A stretch of 64,000 bases of DNA, taken from positions 434,001 through 498,000 of the forward strand of contig NZ_CP035119.1 in assembly GCF_004087835.1 (NCBI RefSeq), in the 5' to 3' direction. The position numbers and the translations under genes were made by a program. Positions 16,217 to 25,896 of this stretch are shown piece after piece. Origin of the DNA: Halorussus pelagicus (lineage in GTDB: Archaea > Halobacteriota > Halobacteria > Halobacteriales > Haladaptataceae). Under the pieces are notes generated by a model, which saw only the letters and a program-made list of their open reading frames with translations, did not search any database and was not told the origin of the DNA. The first letter of the stretch is position 1. Every line of letters starts with the position of its first letter.

Positions 16217-17464
16217 ATGGAGTACGACCGCGTCCGCGATGTTGACCCCGAGGTAGCAGACGCCCTCGAAGCAGAGGTAGAGCGCCAGCGCGACACCTTG
16301 GAGATGATCGCCAGCGAGAATCACGTCAGCGAGGCTGTGATGGAGGCCCAAGGGAGCGTCCTCACCAACAAGTACGCCGAGGGCTACCCCGGTTCGCGCT
16401 ACTACGGCGGGTGTGAACACGTCGATACCGTCGAGGAAGCGGCAATCGAACGCGCCGAGGAGTTGTGGGGTGCCGAACACGTCAACGTCCAGCCCCACTC
16501 TGGCACGCAGTCGAACATGGCGGTCTACTTCGCCATGCTCGACCCCGGCGACAAGATTCTCTCGCTCGACCTGACCCACGGCGGCCACCTGAGCCACGGC
16601 CACCACGCCAACTTTACCGGACAACTCTACGAGGTCGAGCAGTACGAAGTGGACCCCGAGACGGGGTATCTCGACTACGAGGCGCTGCGCGACCACGCCG
16701 AGGAGTTCGACCCCGACATCATCGTCTCGGGCTACTCGGCGTACCCCCGCGAGGTCGAATGGGAGACGATTCAGGAGGCCGCCGACACGGTGGACGCCTA
16801 CCACCTCGCGGATATGGCCCACATCACGGGTCTCGTCGCCGCGGGCGAACACCCCTCGCCGGTCGGTGTCGCCGACTTCGTGACCGGTTCGACTCACAAG
16901 ACCATCCGCGCGGGCCGGGGAGGGATGGTGCTGTGCGACGAGGAGTACGCCGACGACATCGACTCGGCGGTGATTCCGGGGATGCAGGGCGGTCCCCTGA
17001 TGCACAACATCGCGGGCAAAGCGGTCGGCTTCGAGGAAGCCCTTCAGCCCGAGTTCGAAGAGTACGCGTCCCAGACCGTCGAGAACGCGAAAGCTCTCGG
17101 CGAGAGGCTACAGGACCACGGCTTCTCGCTCGTCTCAGGCGGCACCGACACCCACCTCGTGCTGGTGGACCTCCGGGAGTCCCACGAGGACGTGACCGGC
17201 AAGGACGCCGAGGAGGCCCTCGAAGACGTTGGCATCGTCCTGAACGCCAACACCGTGCCGGGCGAGACGCGTTCGCCGTTCGTCACCAGCGGCATCCGGG
17301 CCGGAACGCCCGCGCTCACGACGCGCGGGTTCGACGAGGAGGACTGCCGGTACGTCGGCGACCTTATCGCGCGCGTCGTGAACAACATCGACGATGAGGA
17401 CGTGAAGGCCGAAGTCGCCGAGGACGTGCAGGAACTCTGCGAGGCGAATCAGTTGTACGAATAA
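16217..17464 (+). CDS. glyA: Serine hydroxymethyltransferase
   Basis: 415 residues, full length for the family. Starts at MEYDRVRDVDPEV; the frame is open upstream only because it is antisense to the CHAT gene. Diagnostic blocks: LEMIASENHVSEAVMEAQGS, NKYAEGYPGSRYYGG, NVQPHSGTQSNMAVY and the PLP-lysine motif GSTHKTIRAGRGG with K228. Converts serine and a tetrahydropterin or folate to glycine and the methylene carrier. The folD gene follows 208 bases downstream on the same strand, so the two consecutive one-carbon steps are encoded together, though the gap and a separate leader suggest separate promoters. Confidence 0.95.
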   Translation: MEYDRVRDVDPEVADALEAEVERQRDTLEMIASENHVSEAVMEAQGSVLTNKYAEGYPGSRYYGGCEHVDTVEEAAIERAEELWGAEHVNVQPHSGTQSNMAVYFAMLDPGDKILSLDLTHGGHLSHGHHANFTGQLYEVEQYEVDPETGYLDYEALRDHAEEFDPDIIVSGYSAYPREVEWETIQEAADTVDAYHLADMAHITGLVAAGEHPSPVGVADFVTGSTHKTIRAGRGGMVLCDEEYADDIDSAVIPGMQGGPLMHNIAGKAVGFEEALQPEFEEYASQTVENAKALGERLQDHGFSLVSGGTDTHLVLVDLRESHEDVTGKDAEEALEDVGIVLNANTVPGETRSPFVTSGIRAGTPALTTRGFDEEDCRYVGDLIARVVNNIDDEDVKAEVAEDVQELCEANQLYE

Positions 17465-17672
17465 TGCGCTTCGCCGACTCGGTAATCAGGAATTAACGCC
17501 GGTATTCTCTCTTTTGTTACCTCGTACGCAGTGAATACTACGCGAGCGCCGAGACCCAACCGCATTCGCCCGTAGAATTGTAATGCAAGTACGTGTATCG
17601 AACGAGGTTTCAGGGGCAGAAAATACGCACGAACCCGAGGGTTGAAGACGCTCGGCGTCCCAGTCTCCGGTA

Positions 17673-18566
17673 ATGACCGAGATAATCGACGGCGATACCG
17701 TCGCCGAGCAGATTCGCGCGGACTTACAGGACAGCATCGAGACGCTGGCCGACGAGGGGTGCGAAGTCGGACTGGCGACCGTGTTGATGAGCGACGACCC
17801 CGCGAGCGAGACCTACGTCTCGATGAAACAGCGCGACTGCGAGGAGGTCGGCATCGAGGGCATTCACGTCGAGATAGACCCCGAGGCCCCCGAAGAGGAA
17901 CTTCTCGACACCATCGCGGACCTCAACGACGACCCCGACGTTCACGGGATTTTGGTCCAGATGCCCGTGCCCGACCACGTTGACGAGCGGCGGGTCCTGC
18001 GCGCAATCGACCCCGAAAAGGACGTGGACGGCTTCCACCCCGAGAACGTCGGCCGACTCGTCGCGGGCCACGCCCGCTACCGACCCTGCACGCCCCACGG
18101 CGTCCAGAAGTTGCTGGAGTCGGCGGGCGTCGAGACCGAGGGCGCGGACGTAACTATTGTCGGCCGGTCGAACATCGTCGGCAAGCCACTGGCCAACCTG
18201 CTCGTCCAGAAGGCAGAGGACGGCAACGCCACCGTGACGATGTGTCACTCCCGGACTGACGACCTCGCCGCGAAGACCCGTCAAGCGGACATCGTGATCG
18301 CGGCCTGCGGCGTCCCCGAACTCGTGGACGGGTCGATGCTCTCTGCGGGAACGACGGTCATCGACGTGGGCGTCAACCGCGTGGACGCCGACAACGAGAA
18401 GGGCTACGAACTCGTCGGCGACGTGGACTTCGAGAGCGCCAAAGAGAAAGCCAGCGCCATCACGCCGGTTCCCGGCGGCGTCGGCCCGATGACTCGCGCG
18501 ATGCTCCTCTACAACGCTGTCAAGGCCGCGGGTCGGCAGGAAGGCGTGGCCGTGGACCTCCCCTGA
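17673..18566 (+). CDS. folD: Methylenetetrahydrofolate dehydrogenase / cyclohydrolase FolD
   Basis: 297 residues. Catalytic Y48 and K52 in ETYVSMKQRDC, the substrate-binding block VHGILVQMPVPDHV, DVDGFHPENVGRL, and the NADP-binding loop VTIVGRSNIVGKPLANLL are all present, ending with PVPGGVGPMTRAML. The bifunctional enzyme interconverts methylene-, methenyl- and formyl-tetrahydrofolate in the cytoplasm. In haloarchaea, which use folate rather than only methanopterin, it works beside GlyA, encoded just upstream. Confidence 0.94.
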   Translation: MTEIIDGDTVAEQIRADLQDSIETLADEGCEVGLATVLMSDDPASETYVSMKQRDCEEVGIEGIHVEIDPEAPEEELLDTIADLNDDPDVHGILVQMPVPDHVDERRVLRAIDPEKDVDGFHPENVGRLVAGHARYRPCTPHGVQKLLESAGVETEGADVTIVGRSNIVGKPLANLLVQKAEDGNATVTMCHSRTDDLAAKTRQADIVIAACGVPELVDGSMLSAGTTVIDVGVNRVDADNEKGYELVGDVDFESAKEKASAITPVPGGVGPMTRAMLLYNAVKAAGRQEGVAVDLP

Positions 18567-18695
18567 GTCGGAGCGTCCGCCCTCCCGGCTCGTCCGGTCT
18601 GTTCGCATTGACCCGATAAATATGCGAAATAGTACCAACCTCGTCGGTCGTTGATTGTCTGGATATTTTTGTCGTCCGGCGAGAAATCTACCGAC

Positions 18696-19637
18696 GTGAC
18701 TTCCGAACCGCATCCGCAGGTACAGGCGATACTCGACCGTCTCGAACAGATGGGTGCCCCCGACCTCTCGACGCTCGATCCGGAGGAGGCCCGGACGATG
18801 TTCGCGGAACTCCGGGTGGGCGAGTCCACCGCGGAGGTCGGCGACGTGACCGACCGGACGATTCCGGGACCGGGCGGCGAGCTACCGGTCCGCGTCTACG
18901 AACCGGCGAGCGAGGGACCGCATCCCGCGCTCGTCTACTTCCACGGCGGCGGGTGGGTCGTCGGCAACCTCGACACGCACGATTCGGTCTGTCGCCACCT
19001 GACCGACGCCGCGGACTGCGCGGTGGTCTCGGTAGACTACCGACTCGCGCCGGAACACCCCTTCCCCGCTCCGACCGAGGACGCCGTGGCCGCGGTCGAG
19101 TGGGTCGCGGAGAACGGCGAGGAAATCGGTGTCTACTCCGACCGACTCGCCGTCGGCGGCGACAGCGCGGGCGGGAACCTCGCTGCCGCCACCGCGCTCG
19201 TCGCGCGTGACCGCGGCGGACCCGACATCGACCGACAGGTGCTGATATACCCGGCGACCAGTCCCCGCGACGACTGGCCGTCAACGAAGGAGAACGCGGA
19301 GGGGCAGTTCCTCTCCCGGTCGGAGATGGAGTGGTTCGGCGACCAGTTCCTCGAAAGCGACCTCGACGCCCGCAACCCCTACGCCTTCCCGCTACAGGCG
19401 TGCGACCACGGCGGACTCCCGCCCGCGACGGTCGTCACCGCCGAGTTAGACCCGCTCCGGGACGAGGGCCGGGCGTACGCCGAGGCGCTCGCTGACGCGG
19501 GTGTCAACGTGACTCACCGGAACTACGAGGGGATGGTCCACGGCTTCGTGGGCATGCTGGAGGAACCCGCCAGCGTCGAGACCGCTCACGAGGCCGTCGA
19601 GGGCATCGCCGAGGACCTTCGTGAGACGTTCGAGTAG
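18696..19637 (+). CDS. Alpha/beta hydrolase of the hormone-sensitive lipase family
   Basis: 313 residues from GTG 18696, chosen because a TATA-like GGATATTTTTG (18661-18671) ends 24 bases upstream; an in-frame TTG further up falls on that promoter. The oxyanion motif HGGGW (83-87) and the nucleophile elbow GDSAGG (S157) are clear. AELDPLRDEG supplies the acid and GMVHGF the histidine. Family IV esterases act on short-chain acyl esters; the natural substrate is unknown. Transcribed alone. Confidence 0.85.
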   Translation: MTSEPHPQVQAILDRLEQMGAPDLSTLDPEEARTMFAELRVGESTAEVGDVTDRTIPGPGGELPVRVYEPASEGPHPALVYFHGGGWVVGNLDTHDSVCRHLTDAADCAVVSVDYRLAPEHPFPAPTEDAVAAVEWVAENGEEIGVYSDRLAVGGDSAGGNLAAATALVARDRGGPDIDRQVLIYPATSPRDDWPSTKENAEGQFLSRSEMEWFGDQFLESDLDARNPYAFPLQACDHGGLPPATVVTAELDPLRDEGRAYAEALADAGVNVTHRNYEGMVHGFVGMLEEPASVETAHEAVEGIAEDLRETFE

Positions 19638-19658
19638 CGACGGAATCAGGCCGCGTAC

Positions 19659-20408
19659 TCAGGCCAGTCGGCCGAACCGGTCGCGCGCGCTCGCCAGCGC
19701 GTCGGCGTCGCCCTCGCGGACGTACTCGCTCACGTCGCGGGCCGCCGCCACGAGCAGTTCCGCGGTGTCGGCGTCCACGTCGCCGTCGAGCGCCTGCACG
19801 CGCCTGACGTGGTCGCCGAGCGTTTCGAGCGCGTCGCGGCCGTCGTCGCCGACGGCCGACGAGTCGCGTTCGTCCGCCCAATCGGCCATCTCGCGGCGGT
19901 ACTCGGCCACCGACTCGGCGTAGGCCAGTCCGCGAATCGGGTGCATCGACTTCGGTACGTCGTCGGGCGCGGGACGCTGGTCGGTCTCCGGGTCCGTTTC
20001 GGGGTCGGCGTCCGCACTGCGGAGGAGCGCGAGGAAGTACCACTCTTCGTCGTCGCTCAGGTCGAGACCGCGGCCTACCACGTCGGCGGCGTGCCGGAGT
20101 TCTTGGGCCGCGAGGTAGGCGTCGTCCAGCGGTCGGAGGTCGCCGCCGCGCACGAACCCTCGCTTGCGGACGTACTCGCGCGAGAGGTCGCCCGCGCGGT
20201 CGGCGATTTCCCGGAGCGGCCGGGCGTCCACCGCTTCCCGGACCTCGGTCAAATCGAACTCGACCGGCGTGTCGGTGTGGAGGTTGCGCTCCTCGTCGAT
20301 GCCGACGCTCCGGAGGCTTCCGCAGTCGGGACACTCGACGCTCCCCGTCTCGTAGTAGGACCACCGCGCGCCGCAGTCCTTACACTCACGCTGGCCGCGA
20401 ATCTTCAT
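19659..20408 (-). CDS. DUF7117-type protein with N-terminal zinc ribbon
   Basis: 249 residues from ATG 20406-20408 (MKIRGQRECKDCG). Residues 9-29 carry four cysteines (C9, C12, C26, C29) forming a zinc ribbon. The rest is helical and charged, with VREAVDARPLREIADRAGDL and a stretch of Asp-Pro-Glu-Thr repeats (about 158-172) as a linker. A haloarchaeal family of unknown function; the ribbon suggests nucleic-acid or protein binding. Converges with the hydrolase gene at 19637. Confidence 0.7.
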   Translation of the reverse strand: MKIRGQRECKDCGARWSYYETGSVECPDCGSLRSVGIDEERNLHTDTPVEFDLTEVREAVDARPLREIADRAGDLSREYVRKRGFVRGGDLRPLDDAYLAAQELRHAADVVGRGLDLSDDEEWYFLALLRSADADPETDPETDQRPAPDDVPKSMHPIRGLAYAESVAEYRREMADWADERDSSAVGDDGRDALETLGDHVRRVQALDGDVDADTAELLVAAARDVSEYVREGDADALASARDRFGRLA

Positions 20409-20517
20409 GCGCGGTGGTTGGTCGCCGCGACACAAAATACGGTCGCTCTCGGAGTTCTCTCCCCGACTCGATAGCGGAGACGGACACACCGACCCCCGAA
20501 TCCGACACCGTAGGAGG

Positions 20518-20526
20518 TTTATATAC
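20518..20526 (+). promoter_or_regulatory. TATA-like box of tRNA-Leu(CAA)
   Basis: TTTATATAC about 55-60 bases before the tRNA 5' end, in GC-rich surroundings; leaves room for a short 5' leader removed by RNase P. Confidence 0.45.
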
Positions 20527-20579
20527 CCGGCGTTTTAGAGAAAAACGTCAGGCGCGAACCCCGGAGACGACGACCGCGT

Positions 20580-20664
20580 GCGAGGGTAGCCAAGCCTGGC
20601 CAACGGCGGCGGACTCAAGATCCGCTCCCGTAGGGGTCCAAGGGTTCGAATCCCTTCCCTCGCA
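20580..20664 (+). tRNA. tRNA-Leu, anticodon CAA
   Basis: 85 bases, class II with a long variable arm. Acceptor stem GCGAGGG pairs with CCCTCGC, discriminator A at 20664. Anticodon stem GCGGA/TCCGC encloses CTCAAGA, giving anticodon CAA, which reads UUG. T arm AAGGGTTCGAATCCCTT is intact. CCA is not encoded. A second leucine tRNA (GAG) lies at 53702-53786 on the other strand. No intron is seen. Confidence 0.93.
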
Positions 20665-20671
20665 CTTACAG

Positions 20672-20686
20672 CGTGGCTTTGCCACG
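20672..20686 (+). terminator. Hairpin just after tRNA-Leu(CAA)
   Basis: CGTGGC, loop TTT, GCCACG: a perfect 6-base stem 8 bases past the tRNA 3' end. Likely helps termination or 3' processing. There is no long T run. Confidence 0.35.
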
Positions 20687-20836
20687 TCAACAGTGCAGGA
20701 AGACCGCTTCGGAGCGTTCTTCCCTCGCAAAACTTGACGGCCCACGCGGGCCCTCGCAACATTCTGACGCGACGTTGATTGGATAGCGACGACTATTCAC
20801 ACATCGCGCGGTGAAAATGGCGTTTCGGCGTCGGCG

Positions 20837-21127
20837 CTACTCGATTTCGAGCGACGCGTCGGACCCGCTCTCGGACCCGCCGTCCTCGTCCCACTCCAAC
20901 TCGAACTCGATGCTGAGTTCGCCCGACCCGCCGCCACTCGGCGTCTCGCGCTCGGCCTTCACCTCGAAGGTGGGTTGGGCGGGCGGCGCGAGCGTCACCG
21001 ACTGGTCGCCCGCCGACAGCGTGAGGTCCCCGCCAGCCTCCAGTTTCTCGGCGACTGTTCGGAGGTAGTTCGCTACGTCGTTTCGGTCCATCCGGCGCTC
21101 GGTCTCGAAGAGGACTTCCTCGGGCAT
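20837..21127 (-). CDS. Amphi-Trp domain protein
   Basis: 96 residues from ATG 21125-21127 (MPEEVLFETERRM). The amphi-Trp pattern is seen: a start like PEEVLFETERRMDR, a helix LRTVAEKLEAGGDLTL, then alternating strands ending in ELSIEFELEWDED, followed by an acidic tail. The small domain is widespread in haloarchaea and some bacteria; its role is unknown. Single gene, divergent from the PadR-like regulator at 21266. Confidence 0.8.
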   Translation of the reverse strand: MPEEVLFETERRMDRNDVANYLRTVAEKLEAGGDLTLSAGDQSVTLAPPAQPTFEVKAERETPSGGGSGELSIEFELEWDEDGGSESGSDASLEIE

Positions 21128-21265
21128 ACCGACGACTACGCGGCCCACCCGGATAAGTTCGCCCCCGAGCGCGACGGCGACGTACCGGGACGGTTACACG
21201 GCGAGAGTCGGCCACGAAGGGCCGTTATCTTCATTTCCGTCGGCGTCCTAGCTGATACGTTACCC

Positions 21266-21553
21266 ATGCACGACTTGACAGGTTTCCAGCGCGACCTGCT
21301 GTACGTCATCGCGGGACTGGACGAACCGCACGGACTCGCTATCAAGGACGAACTGGAGAACTACTACGAAAAGGAAATTCACCACGGCCGACTCTACCCG
21401 AACCTCGATACCTTGGTTGATAAGGGGTTGGTCGAGAAGGGCCAGCGCGACCGCCGGACCAACTTCTACATCCTGACGCGTCGAGGCGAGCGCGAAATCG
21501 AGGCCCGCAGGGAGTGGGAAACCCAGTACGTCGAACCGAGCGTCGAAGCCTGA
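21266..21553 (+). CDS. PadR family transcriptional regulator
   Basis: 95 residues from ATG 21266. The compact winged helix reads FQRDLLYVIAGLDEPHGLAI, then HHGRLYPNLDTLVDKGLVEK and the wing TNFYILTRRGEREIEAR, as in short PadR-like proteins. The longer upstream frame is antisense to the amphi-Trp gene and is not used. Small PadR proteins of this kind usually repress nearby genes or themselves as dimers; here the divergent amphi-Trp gene is the closest candidate target. Confidence 0.85.
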   Translation: MHDLTGFQRDLLYVIAGLDEPHGLAIKDELENYYEKEIHHGRLYPNLDTLVDKGLVEKGQRDRRTNFYILTRRGEREIEARREWETQYVEPSVEA

Positions 21554-21706
21554 GTCGGACTCGCGGACCGCGATTCGCGGTCGGTCCCCGCGCCAGCCTC
21601 GCAGATTGGTCGCGCTTCACCGCGTTTCCGGCCCGCCACGTCGTGCAGTCCGTCGCGTCCACAGATGCAGGAACGCTGCTGCCCCGCGACGCCCCCGATT
21701 TCGTCT

Positions 21707-22948
21707 TCAGCGGTCGGTCCGGCCCGGCGACGGTCCAGCGTCGCTCGGTCCGGTCCCGCCGTCGCCCGCTCCGGTTTCGGCGTTCGCCCCGGACCCGTCG
21801 CCCGTATCGCCGGTAGCGAACCGCTCGCCCCGGTTCGCCGCGGGCGGGTCGCGGTCGAAGAGGTACGTCGGGTCCACCGCCCACGGCCGGATAGGTTCGC
21901 CCGCGACGAGTTCCGGCAGGACGATGCGGACGAAGTGGACGACCATCACCAGAATCATCGGGCCGAGGAAGATGCCGTACCAGCCAAACAGGAGCGGGCC
22001 GAAGATGTACGCTAGCATGACGAGACCGATGTGGAGGTTTCGGCCCGAGACGTACGGGCGCAAGACGAGGTCCGGAATCGTGTCCACGACGACGAGCGAG
22101 ACGACGAAAAACAGCGCGGGGAACCAGAGGAACGCCGGGTCGGCCATCGCGGTCTCGATGCCGAGATACGCCGAGACCGGGAAGTAGACCAGTTTCATCC
22201 CGACGATGGGGATGAGGCTGGCCGCGCCCGTGAGCAGGCCGAGTAGCGTGGGGTACGGGACGAGGAGTTCGGTCGGCGCGACCATGTTCAAGGTGTTGTA
22301 CGACGCCGCGCCGATGGTCCCCGTGAGCAGCGCGTTCAGGATGTTGCCGAAGAAGATGCTGTTGAAGTCCCTGTCAACCGCCCGGACGTACGCTTCCGCG
22401 ACGCCGCCCTCGTCGCCGAACTGTCGGCGGAAGAACCGCGAGAGCCGGTGGTCGTCCCGAAGCAGGTAGAACGCGATGGCGATCATCACGAACAGGTGGA
22501 GGACCGCGTTGCCGATGAAGCCGAGATACTCAAGCGCCGAGCGACCGATCTCCTGAATCAACGCGGGGTCGGGGTTCGCCAGCAGTTCCTCGGGACTCCG
22601 GGCCAGCGTCGAAACGTCGATGTAGGGCTGAATCGTCGTCTGTAGCCCGTTGATGTCGATCCCCTTGGCGATGTTGTTGAACTCCTGTAGTCCGATGGCC
22701 GCGGTGTAGGCCATGAGAAGGAGAACCGGGAGCGCCAGCGCGAAGAGGGCGGTCGCGGCGGCCAGACTCGCCGGGCGGATGCGCCGTCGGAGACGCTTGT
22801 ACACCGGCCGAGTCGCGTAGTACAGAAAGATGCCGAAGACGAACGTGCCGACGAACGAGTAGACGACGAACAGCACCGCCGCTCCCAGCGCCAGTCCGAC
22901 CAGCCACCAGCCCATTCGCGTCCGGTCGATGTCCAGACCGCCGACCAT
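21707..22948 (-). CDS. AI-2E family transporter
   Basis: 413 residues from ATG 22946-22948 (MVGGLDIDRT). About eight membrane segments, with the family blocks LYYATRPVYKRLRRRI, a long soluble loop (about 85-150) and the C-terminal LRPYVSGRNLHIGLVMLAYIFGP. Ends in a Gly/Asp/Thr-rich tail of about 50 residues. Members include TqsA-type exporters and sodium/proton antiporters; haloarchaeal substrates are unknown. Divergent from the DUF4010 gene at 23095. Confidence 0.85.
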   Translation of the reverse strand: MVGGLDIDRTRMGWWLVGLALGAAVLFVVYSFVGTFVFGIFLYYATRPVYKRLRRRIRPASLAAATALFALALPVLLLMAYTAAIGLQEFNNIAKGIDINGLQTTIQPYIDVSTLARSPEELLANPDPALIQEIGRSALEYLGFIGNAVLHLFVMIAIAFYLLRDDHRLSRFFRRQFGDEGGVAEAYVRAVDRDFNSIFFGNILNALLTGTIGAASYNTLNMVAPTELLVPYPTLLGLLTGAASLIPIVGMKLVYFPVSAYLGIETAMADPAFLWFPALFFVVSLVVVDTIPDLVLRPYVSGRNLHIGLVMLAYIFGPLLFGWYGIFLGPMILVMVVHFVRIVLPELVAGEPIRPWAVDPTYLFDRDPPAANRGERFATGDTGDGSGANAETGAGDGGTGPSDAGPSPGRTDR

Positions 22949-23061
22949 ACCCAAGCCACTCGCGCGCTCCGGTAAAAATGTTCGCAGTCCGGGAGTTCGG
23001 CGCGGACGGCCGACCGACAAGTCGTCGCGCGGTTCGGCGTCGCGTCTCTCGAACGAGGGAG

Positions 23062-23073
23062 AGATATTTATAC
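23062..23073 (+). promoter_or_regulatory. TATA-like box of the DUF4010 gene
   Basis: GATATTTATACC ends 21 bases before the GTG start at 23095; the main reason to prefer that start. Confidence 0.5.
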
Positions 23074-23094
23074 CTACATAGTAATACTGAGACC

Positions 23095-24354
23095 GTGCCG
23101 AGCATCGTCGATTTCTTGACGCAGGTGCCGCTGGACAACGAGGTCGTCCGCATCGCGCTGGCGGGTGCGCTGGGACTGTTCCTCGGACTGGAACGGGAGT
23201 GGTCACACAAGCCCGCGGGCATCCGGACGTTCACGCTCATCAGCCTGCTCGGTGCGGTGTTCACCCTGCTCGACGAGGAAGTTCTGCTCTTTCTCGGCGG
23301 CCTGCTGGTCATCGTGCAGGGCATCCTGCTCGCGGTCCAGGGCCTGACCGACGAGGAGGAGGAAGGCCTGTCGCTGACGACCTCCGTCTCGATGCTCGTG
23401 TCGTTCGGCGTCGGCGCGCTCGTGATGCAGGGGTACATCCTCGTGGGCGTCACGGTGGCGGTGCTGTCGTCGCTGTTGCTCGTCCTCAAGCGCGAACTCC
23501 ACAGTCTCGCGTGGGGACTGTCCCGCGAGGAACTCCGGTCGGCCGTCGAGTTCGCTATCCTCGCGTTCGTCATCTATCCCTTGCTCCCCGACGAGCAGTT
23601 CGCGTTCGGCATCGAACCGCGGGTCGTCTGGCTGATGGTCGTTACCGTCGCGGCCATCGGCATCGTCAACTACGCCGTCGTGACGACCTACGGTGGCCGG
23701 GGCATCGCGGTCACGGGCTTTTTCGGCGGTCTCGCGTCCTCGACCGCGGTCGTCGGGACGATGTTAGACCACGTTCGCCAGCGGCCCGAAGCGGCCTCCT
23801 ACGGCGTGGCCGCCATCCTGTTGGCCGACGCCGCGATGGCGGTCCGGAACCTCGCCATCGCGCTGGCGTTCACGCTCCCGAGCGGGCGGCCCATCCTCTA
23901 CGGCGCGGTCCTGCCGCTCGGCGCGGTCATCCTCGGAAGCGTCGCCATCGCGGCGTACACGGCTAACTGGTCCGAACACGTCGATATCGACCTCGAAAGC
24001 CCGTTCTCGCTCCGGAACGCGCTCGGGTTCGGTGCCATCTTCCTGCTGGTCATCGTGGGCGGCGCGCTAGCCCAAGAGCAGTTCGGCTCCGCCGGGTTCT
24101 ACGTCACCGCGCTCCTCTCTGGACTGGTCTCCAGCGCGGGCGCGACCTCCTCGGCGGTCCTGCTCTACATGGGCGGGACCCTCGACGCCCAGACATCGGT
24201 GTTCGGCATCCTGCTGGCGACCGCCTCCTCAATCGTCGTGAAAGCCGCACTGACTGTCTCTGCACCCAATAAGAGTTTCAGCTATCGAGTCGCCGCGTGG
24301 AGCAGCGTCCTGCTCGTGGGGTCCGCAGTCGCCGCGGCGCTGGCCGCAATCTAA
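23095..24354 (+). CDS. MgtC/SapB-DUF4010 family membrane protein
   Basis: 419 residues from GTG 23095. The N-terminal MgtC-like part has the signature GLFLGLEREWSHKPAGIRTF followed by TLISLLGAVF; the C-terminal DUF4010 part has YGGRGIAVTGFFGGLASSTA and LVSSAGATSSAVLL. About twelve membrane segments. MgtC-type proteins are linked to magnesium limitation and to modulation of ATP synthase in bacteria; the archaeal role is not known. Confidence 0.82.
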   Translation: MPSIVDFLTQVPLDNEVVRIALAGALGLFLGLEREWSHKPAGIRTFTLISLLGAVFTLLDEEVLLFLGGLLVIVQGILLAVQGLTDEEEEGLSLTTSVSMLVSFGVGALVMQGYILVGVTVAVLSSLLLVLKRELHSLAWGLSREELRSAVEFAILAFVIYPLLPDEQFAFGIEPRVVWLMVVTVAAIGIVNYAVVTTYGGRGIAVTGFFGGLASSTAVVGTMLDHVRQRPEAASYGVAAILLADAAMAVRNLAIALAFTLPSGRPILYGAVLPLGAVILGSVAIAAYTANWSEHVDIDLESPFSLRNALGFGAIFLLVIVGGALAQEQFGSAGFYVTALLSGLVSSAGATSSAVLLYMGGTLDAQTSVFGILLATASSIVVKAALTVSAPNKSFSYRVAAWSSVLLVGSAVAAALAAI

Positions 24355-24444
24355 CTTTGGCTGCGATGTTCCGAATCTGTTGCAAGTCTTGCCCGAAGCG
24401 CAACAAACCAATTCAATTAAAGGGTGTGTCTCCCAAGCACATTT

Positions 24445-25776
24445 ATGGACAGGCATACCGCAGAGCCGACCGTCGAAGAGATGCCCAGTAAGCGGGCCAA
24501 AGAGTGGGCCGACTACCACCATCAGTTCTCCGCGCCGAGTACCTACGTCTACGACTTCGTCTGGGACTTCACCGCGGAAGCGGAAGGCCCGTTCTGTACG
24601 GACATCGACGGCAACGTCCTGATGGACTTCACGAGCCACGTCGCGGCCGCGCCGCTGGGGTACAACAACCCCAAAATCATGGAGAAGTTCGAGGAGTTCG
24701 ACCTCGTGGACCCGACAAAAATCGCGGGACAGGACTTCTACGCCGCGGGTGGCTGGCCGCCCGAGAACCCCGAACTCCCCGGTCCGACCCAGTTGATGGA
24801 CCGACTAACCGACATGACCAGCCACTACGACATGGACACCGTCTTCCTCTCGAACTCCGGGGCGGAAGCGGTCGAGAACGCAATCAAAATCTGCTACGCG
24901 CAGGGCGGCCACCGCGCGTTCACCTTCGACGGCGCGTTCCACGGCCGGACGCTCGGAGCGCTCAGCCTCAACCGCTCGAAGGTCAACCACCGGAAGGGCT
25001 ACCCCGAGGTCGGCGGCGTCGTCTCGGTCCCTTACCCCTCCACCGAGGAGGCCTACCAGAAAGACTGGCTCACCGACGGTCCCGGCGGCAACGTCGTCGC
25101 GGACAAACTCGACCCCGCGCAGGGAATCATCGACTCCGAGGAGGTGGCCTACATCATCCTCGAACCCGTGCAGGGCGAGGGCGGCTATCGCGTCCCCCAC
25201 GACGGGTTCGTCGAGGACCTCGCGGAGATTCGCGCGCGCTTCGACGTGAACGTCATCGCCGACGAGATTCAGGCCGGGATGGGCCGCACGGGCGAGATGT
25301 GGGCCGTCGATCACCTCGACCTCGAACCCGACGTTATCACCTCGGCGAAGGGACTCCGGGCGGGCGCGACCGTCGCTAACTCCGAGATGTTCCCCGAGGA
25401 GAAGGCGAGACTCTCCTCGACGTGGGGCGCTGGCAAAATCGTGGACTCGATGCAGGGCGTGTTCACCATCGACGCCATCGAGGAGTACGACCTGCTCGAC
25501 AACGTCGCCGAGCGCGGTCGCCAGATGACCGAACTGCTCGAAGACGCCGAGCTACCGAACATCACCGACGTTCGGGGCCGCGGCCTGATGCTCGCCGTCG
25601 AGTTCGACACCAAAGAGCGGCGCGAGGCCGTCGTCGAGGCCGCCCTGAAGCGCGGCCTGCTGGTGCTGGGCTGTGGCTACAAGACGCTCCGACTCCTGCC
25701 GCCGCTCGACGTGACCGAGCGCGAAATCGAACTCGGCTTCGACGTGTTCCGCGCTGCGGTCGAAGACGTGGCCTGA
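24445..25776 (+). CDS. Class III PLP aminotransferase
   Basis: 443 residues from ATG 24445 (MDRHTAEPTVEEM). Class III features: FLSNSGAEAVENAIKICYA, AFHGRTLGALSL, ILEPVQGEGGYRVPH, VIADEIQAGMGRTGEMWAV and the PLP lysine in DVITSAKGLRAGA. Most like the 4-aminobutyrate / acetylornithine group, but the exact substrate cannot be set from sequence. Stands alone; an AT-rich stretch at 24404-24422 likely holds the promoter. Confidence 0.87.
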   Translation: MDRHTAEPTVEEMPSKRAKEWADYHHQFSAPSTYVYDFVWDFTAEAEGPFCTDIDGNVLMDFTSHVAAAPLGYNNPKIMEKFEEFDLVDPTKIAGQDFYAAGGWPPENPELPGPTQLMDRLTDMTSHYDMDTVFLSNSGAEAVENAIKICYAQGGHRAFTFDGAFHGRTLGALSLNRSKVNHRKGYPEVGGVVSVPYPSTEEAYQKDWLTDGPGGNVVADKLDPAQGIIDSEEVAYIILEPVQGEGGYRVPHDGFVEDLAEIRARFDVNVIADEIQAGMGRTGEMWAVDHLDLEPDVITSAKGLRAGATVANSEMFPEEKARLSSTWGAGKIVDSMQGVFTIDAIEEYDLLDNVAERGRQMTELLEDAELPNITDVRGRGLMLAVEFDTKERREAVVEAALKRGLLVLGCGYKTLRLLPPLDVTEREIELGFDVFRAAVEDVA

Positions 25777-25896
25777 GCGGGCGTCCAGTTTTACCTTTTT
25801 TCGGCGCTCGGAGTGCAGTCTCATTGCTTCGGTTCCCGGTCGCCAGTTTCGAAATCGCCGAGAAGATTGATAACGCGAATCCTCGATACTACGAGC

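Noticed and set aside
20720..20729. TTCCCTCGCA, repeating the 3' end of tRNA-Leu(CAA), as an attachment-site scar
   Set aside because: Only 10 bases long and 56 bases away, with no mobile genes between; can occur by chance.
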